Source of the DNA: an uncultured Fibrobacter sp.
Lineage (GTDB): Bacteria > Fibrobacterota > Fibrobacteria > Fibrobacterales > Fibrobacteraceae
Length of the DNA: 6,169 nt
NCBI GenBank assembly: GCA_947306025.1
Contig: CAMZFJ010000124.1
Span: forward strand, 1-6,169
Reading direction: 5' to 3'
The position numbers were made by a program, and so were the translations under genes. A model generated the notes under the pieces. It made no database searches and was not told where the DNA came from. It saw only the letters and a program-made list of their open reading frames with translations. Shown in pieces: positions 4,634 through 6,169 of this stretch (position 1 is its first letter; every line of letters begins with the position of its first letter).

Positions 4634-6169
4634 ATGATAACATTCCTAATTGGTGTTGCAATCCTCATCCTCGGATATTTCACCTACGGCAAGTTCGTCG
4701 AACGCACTTTCGGCCCCGACGACCGCAAGACCCCAGCACTTGCAAATCCGGACGGCGTTGACCGTGTCCCCATGCCGCATTGGAAAAACGTTCTCATTCA
4801 ACTTTTGAACATCGCTGGCATCGGTCCTGTGATTGGCGTGATTCTTGGCATCAAGTTTGGCGCCATCGTGTTCATCTTGCTCCCGCTCGGCAACGTGCTT
4901 GGCGGTGCAGTGCACGACTACTTCAGCGGCATGATCAGCATGCGTAACAACGGCTACAATGTGCCGGCGCTTTCCCGCAAGTTCTTGGGCAAGGGCCCGG
5001 CAAAGCTTGTAATGGCGCTCATATCCGTGGCGCTCATCCTCGTCGGAGCCGTGTTCACCAACACTCCGGCAGCCCTTGTGAATACACCAATTCTCGCCGG
5101 CAGCCACGTTTCGCAGACACTCTTCTGGGTTGCCGTCGCTGTCATTTTTGCCTACTACTTCGTTAGCACCTTCTTCCCCATCGATAAAATTATTGGCCGC
5201 ATCTATCCGATTTTCGGCGCCCTTTTGATTCTTGCATCGCTCGCCATTTTCGTGGGCATCATCCCGAACTTGAACGTGCTCGATGAATTCTGCTTTAACG
5301 ATATCATGAGCAACTTCCACAAGCATCCGGCTGGTCAACCGATTATCCCGATGCTATTCGTGACGATTGCTTGCGGCATCATCAGCGGTTTCCACAGCAC
5401 ACAAAGCCCGCTCGTCGCTCGTACCGAAGTGACCGAAAAGACAGGCCGCCAGACGTTCTATGGCATGATGATTATCGAAGGTTTGATTGGCATGATTTGG
5501 GCCGCCGGCGGTATGTTCATCTATCACCAGATGCCGGAACTTTTGACAGGCGCTTCGGGCGTGAAGGTTTTGAGCGTTCTCGTTTCGACCGTGATTCCTT
5601 GGGCTCCGATTTCGATTCTCGTAGTTGTGGGCGTGATTGTCCTTGCGATTACCAGCGGCGACACCAGTCTTAGAAGTTTGCGCCTCACGATCGCAGAACT
5701 CACCGGACTCGAACAGACTTCTATCAGAAACCGTTTGATCCTCACGGTTCCGATGTTTGCTCTTTGCGCCGTGATTATTTTCTGGAGCAACTTGAACCCC
5801 GAAGGCTTCAACATCTTGTGGAATTACTTTAGCTGGAGCAACCAGCTCATGGCCGTTTGCAGTTTGTGCGTTGCCACGGTTTACCTCCGCAGTAAAAAGA
5901 AGAACTTCTGGATTGCACTTATCCCGTGCATGTTCATGACTTTCATTACGGCAGATTACATCCTCTGGGTGAGCCCGGAAAACCTCAAGGGCGCTCCGCT
6001 CGGCTTTGGACTTGATTACAAGACCGCTCTCGTAATCGCCCTCCATGACGCCGCAATTCTCGGATTCTTCCTCTGCGTTCGCGGCAAGACGCTTTCTAAG
6101 ATGGAAGGTTACGATGCCGACCGTTGGAATCCCGACCTTGACGAAGGAAAAATTCCAAAGGCTCAGTAA
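4634..6169 (+). CDS. cstA: CstA-family carbon starvation protein (inner-membrane peptide/pyruvate transporter)
   Basis: This is a polytopic inner-membrane protein of 511 residues with about a dozen hydrophobic segments, the first at about 2-17 and the last near 465-482. Family signatures are LNIAGIGPVIGVILG at 58-72, GNVLGGAVHDYFSGM at 86-100, SGFHSTQSPLVARTE at 251-265, TSGDTSLRSLRLTIAE at 340-355 and WNYFSWSNQLMA at 396-407. E. coli CstA and BtsT are near 700 residues and import peptides or pyruvate. This is the shorter version found in many other bacteria, and its substrate is not known from sequence. The C-terminus is a short acidic, cytoplasmic-looking tail (about 486-511). The stop TAA is the last codon in the window, so the gene is complete. 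It follows the barrel-protein gene closely, which could pair an outer-membrane with an inner-membrane component, but this is inference. No CstR or BtsSR-type regulator is visible. Confidence 0.93.
   Translation: MITFLIGVAILILGYFTYGKFVERTFGPDDRKTPALANPDGVDRVPMPHWKNVLIQLLNIAGIGPVIGVILGIKFGAIVFILLPLGNVLGGAVHDYFSGMISMRNNGYNVPALSRKFLGKGPAKLVMALISVALILVGAVFTNTPAALVNTPILAGSHVSQTLFWVAVAVIFAYYFVSTFFPIDKIIGRIYPIFGALLILASLAIFVGIIPNLNVLDEFCFNDIMSNFHKHPAGQPIIPMLFVTIACGIISGFHSTQSPLVARTEVTEKTGRQTFYGMMIIEGLIGMIWAAGGMFIYHQMPELLTGASGVKVLSVLVSTVIPWAPISILVVVGVIVLAITSGDTSLRSLRLTIAELTGLEQTSIRNRLILTVPMFALCAVIIFWSNLNPEGFNILWNYFSWSNQLMAVCSLCVATVYLRSKKKNFWIALIPCMFMTFITADYILWVSPENLKGAPLGFGLDYKTALVIALHDAAILGFFLCVRGKTLSKMEGYDADRWNPDLDEGKIPKAQ

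Noticed and set aside
4646..6046. Two 230-codon - strand open frames opposite cstA
   Set aside because: They lie inside a gene with strong CstA signatures and read as biased, motif-free sequence.

Overview
The window looks like chromosomal DNA from a Gram-negative bacterium, most plausibly a Fibrobacter-like rumen or gut organism. This is inferred from the overall style: GAA/AAG/CGC-rich coding, weak ribosome binding sites, AGTTAYT-type intergenic repeats and an outer-membrane barrel gene. It is not proven by any marker gene. All six genes lie on the + strand and none is visible on the - strand.

Left part (1-2615): first comes the 3' part of a Ppx/GppA exopolyphosphatase-type gene that carries an in-frame TAG just before its DIGGGSTEL phosphate-binding motif. 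It is followed by an RsuA/RluB-type rRNA pseudouridine synthase and an ApaH-like PPP-family phosphatase with an added charged tail. Middle (2807-3820): quinolinate synthase NadA, an Fe-S enzyme of NAD biosynthesis, closed by a clear intrinsic terminator. Right part (3901-6169): a small secreted beta-barrel-type protein and, 22 bases later, a complete CstA-family transporter that ends exactly at the window edge. These last two genes have good Shine-Dalgarno sites and probably share a transcript.

The most unusual content is between the genes. The three gaps after ppx, rluB-like and apaH-like are filled with 7-bp-periodic repeat arrays (AGTTAYT, TGACCAA, CTTCCTA and AGTAACT types). Several are joined to small GC hairpins with a 3-base loop. 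Most units carry a stop word, and 7 is not a multiple of 3, so the arrays place stop codons in successive reading frames. These gaps have no intrinsic terminator. The nadA gap has a terminator and no array. I regard this array family as the best candidate for something undescribed.

Functionally, several genes concern starvation or nucleotide signals (polyphosphate/ppGpp-type hydrolase, possible Ap4A hydrolase, NAD synthesis, carbon-starvation transporter). The repeat-filled gaps suggest separately evolving units rather than one tight operon.
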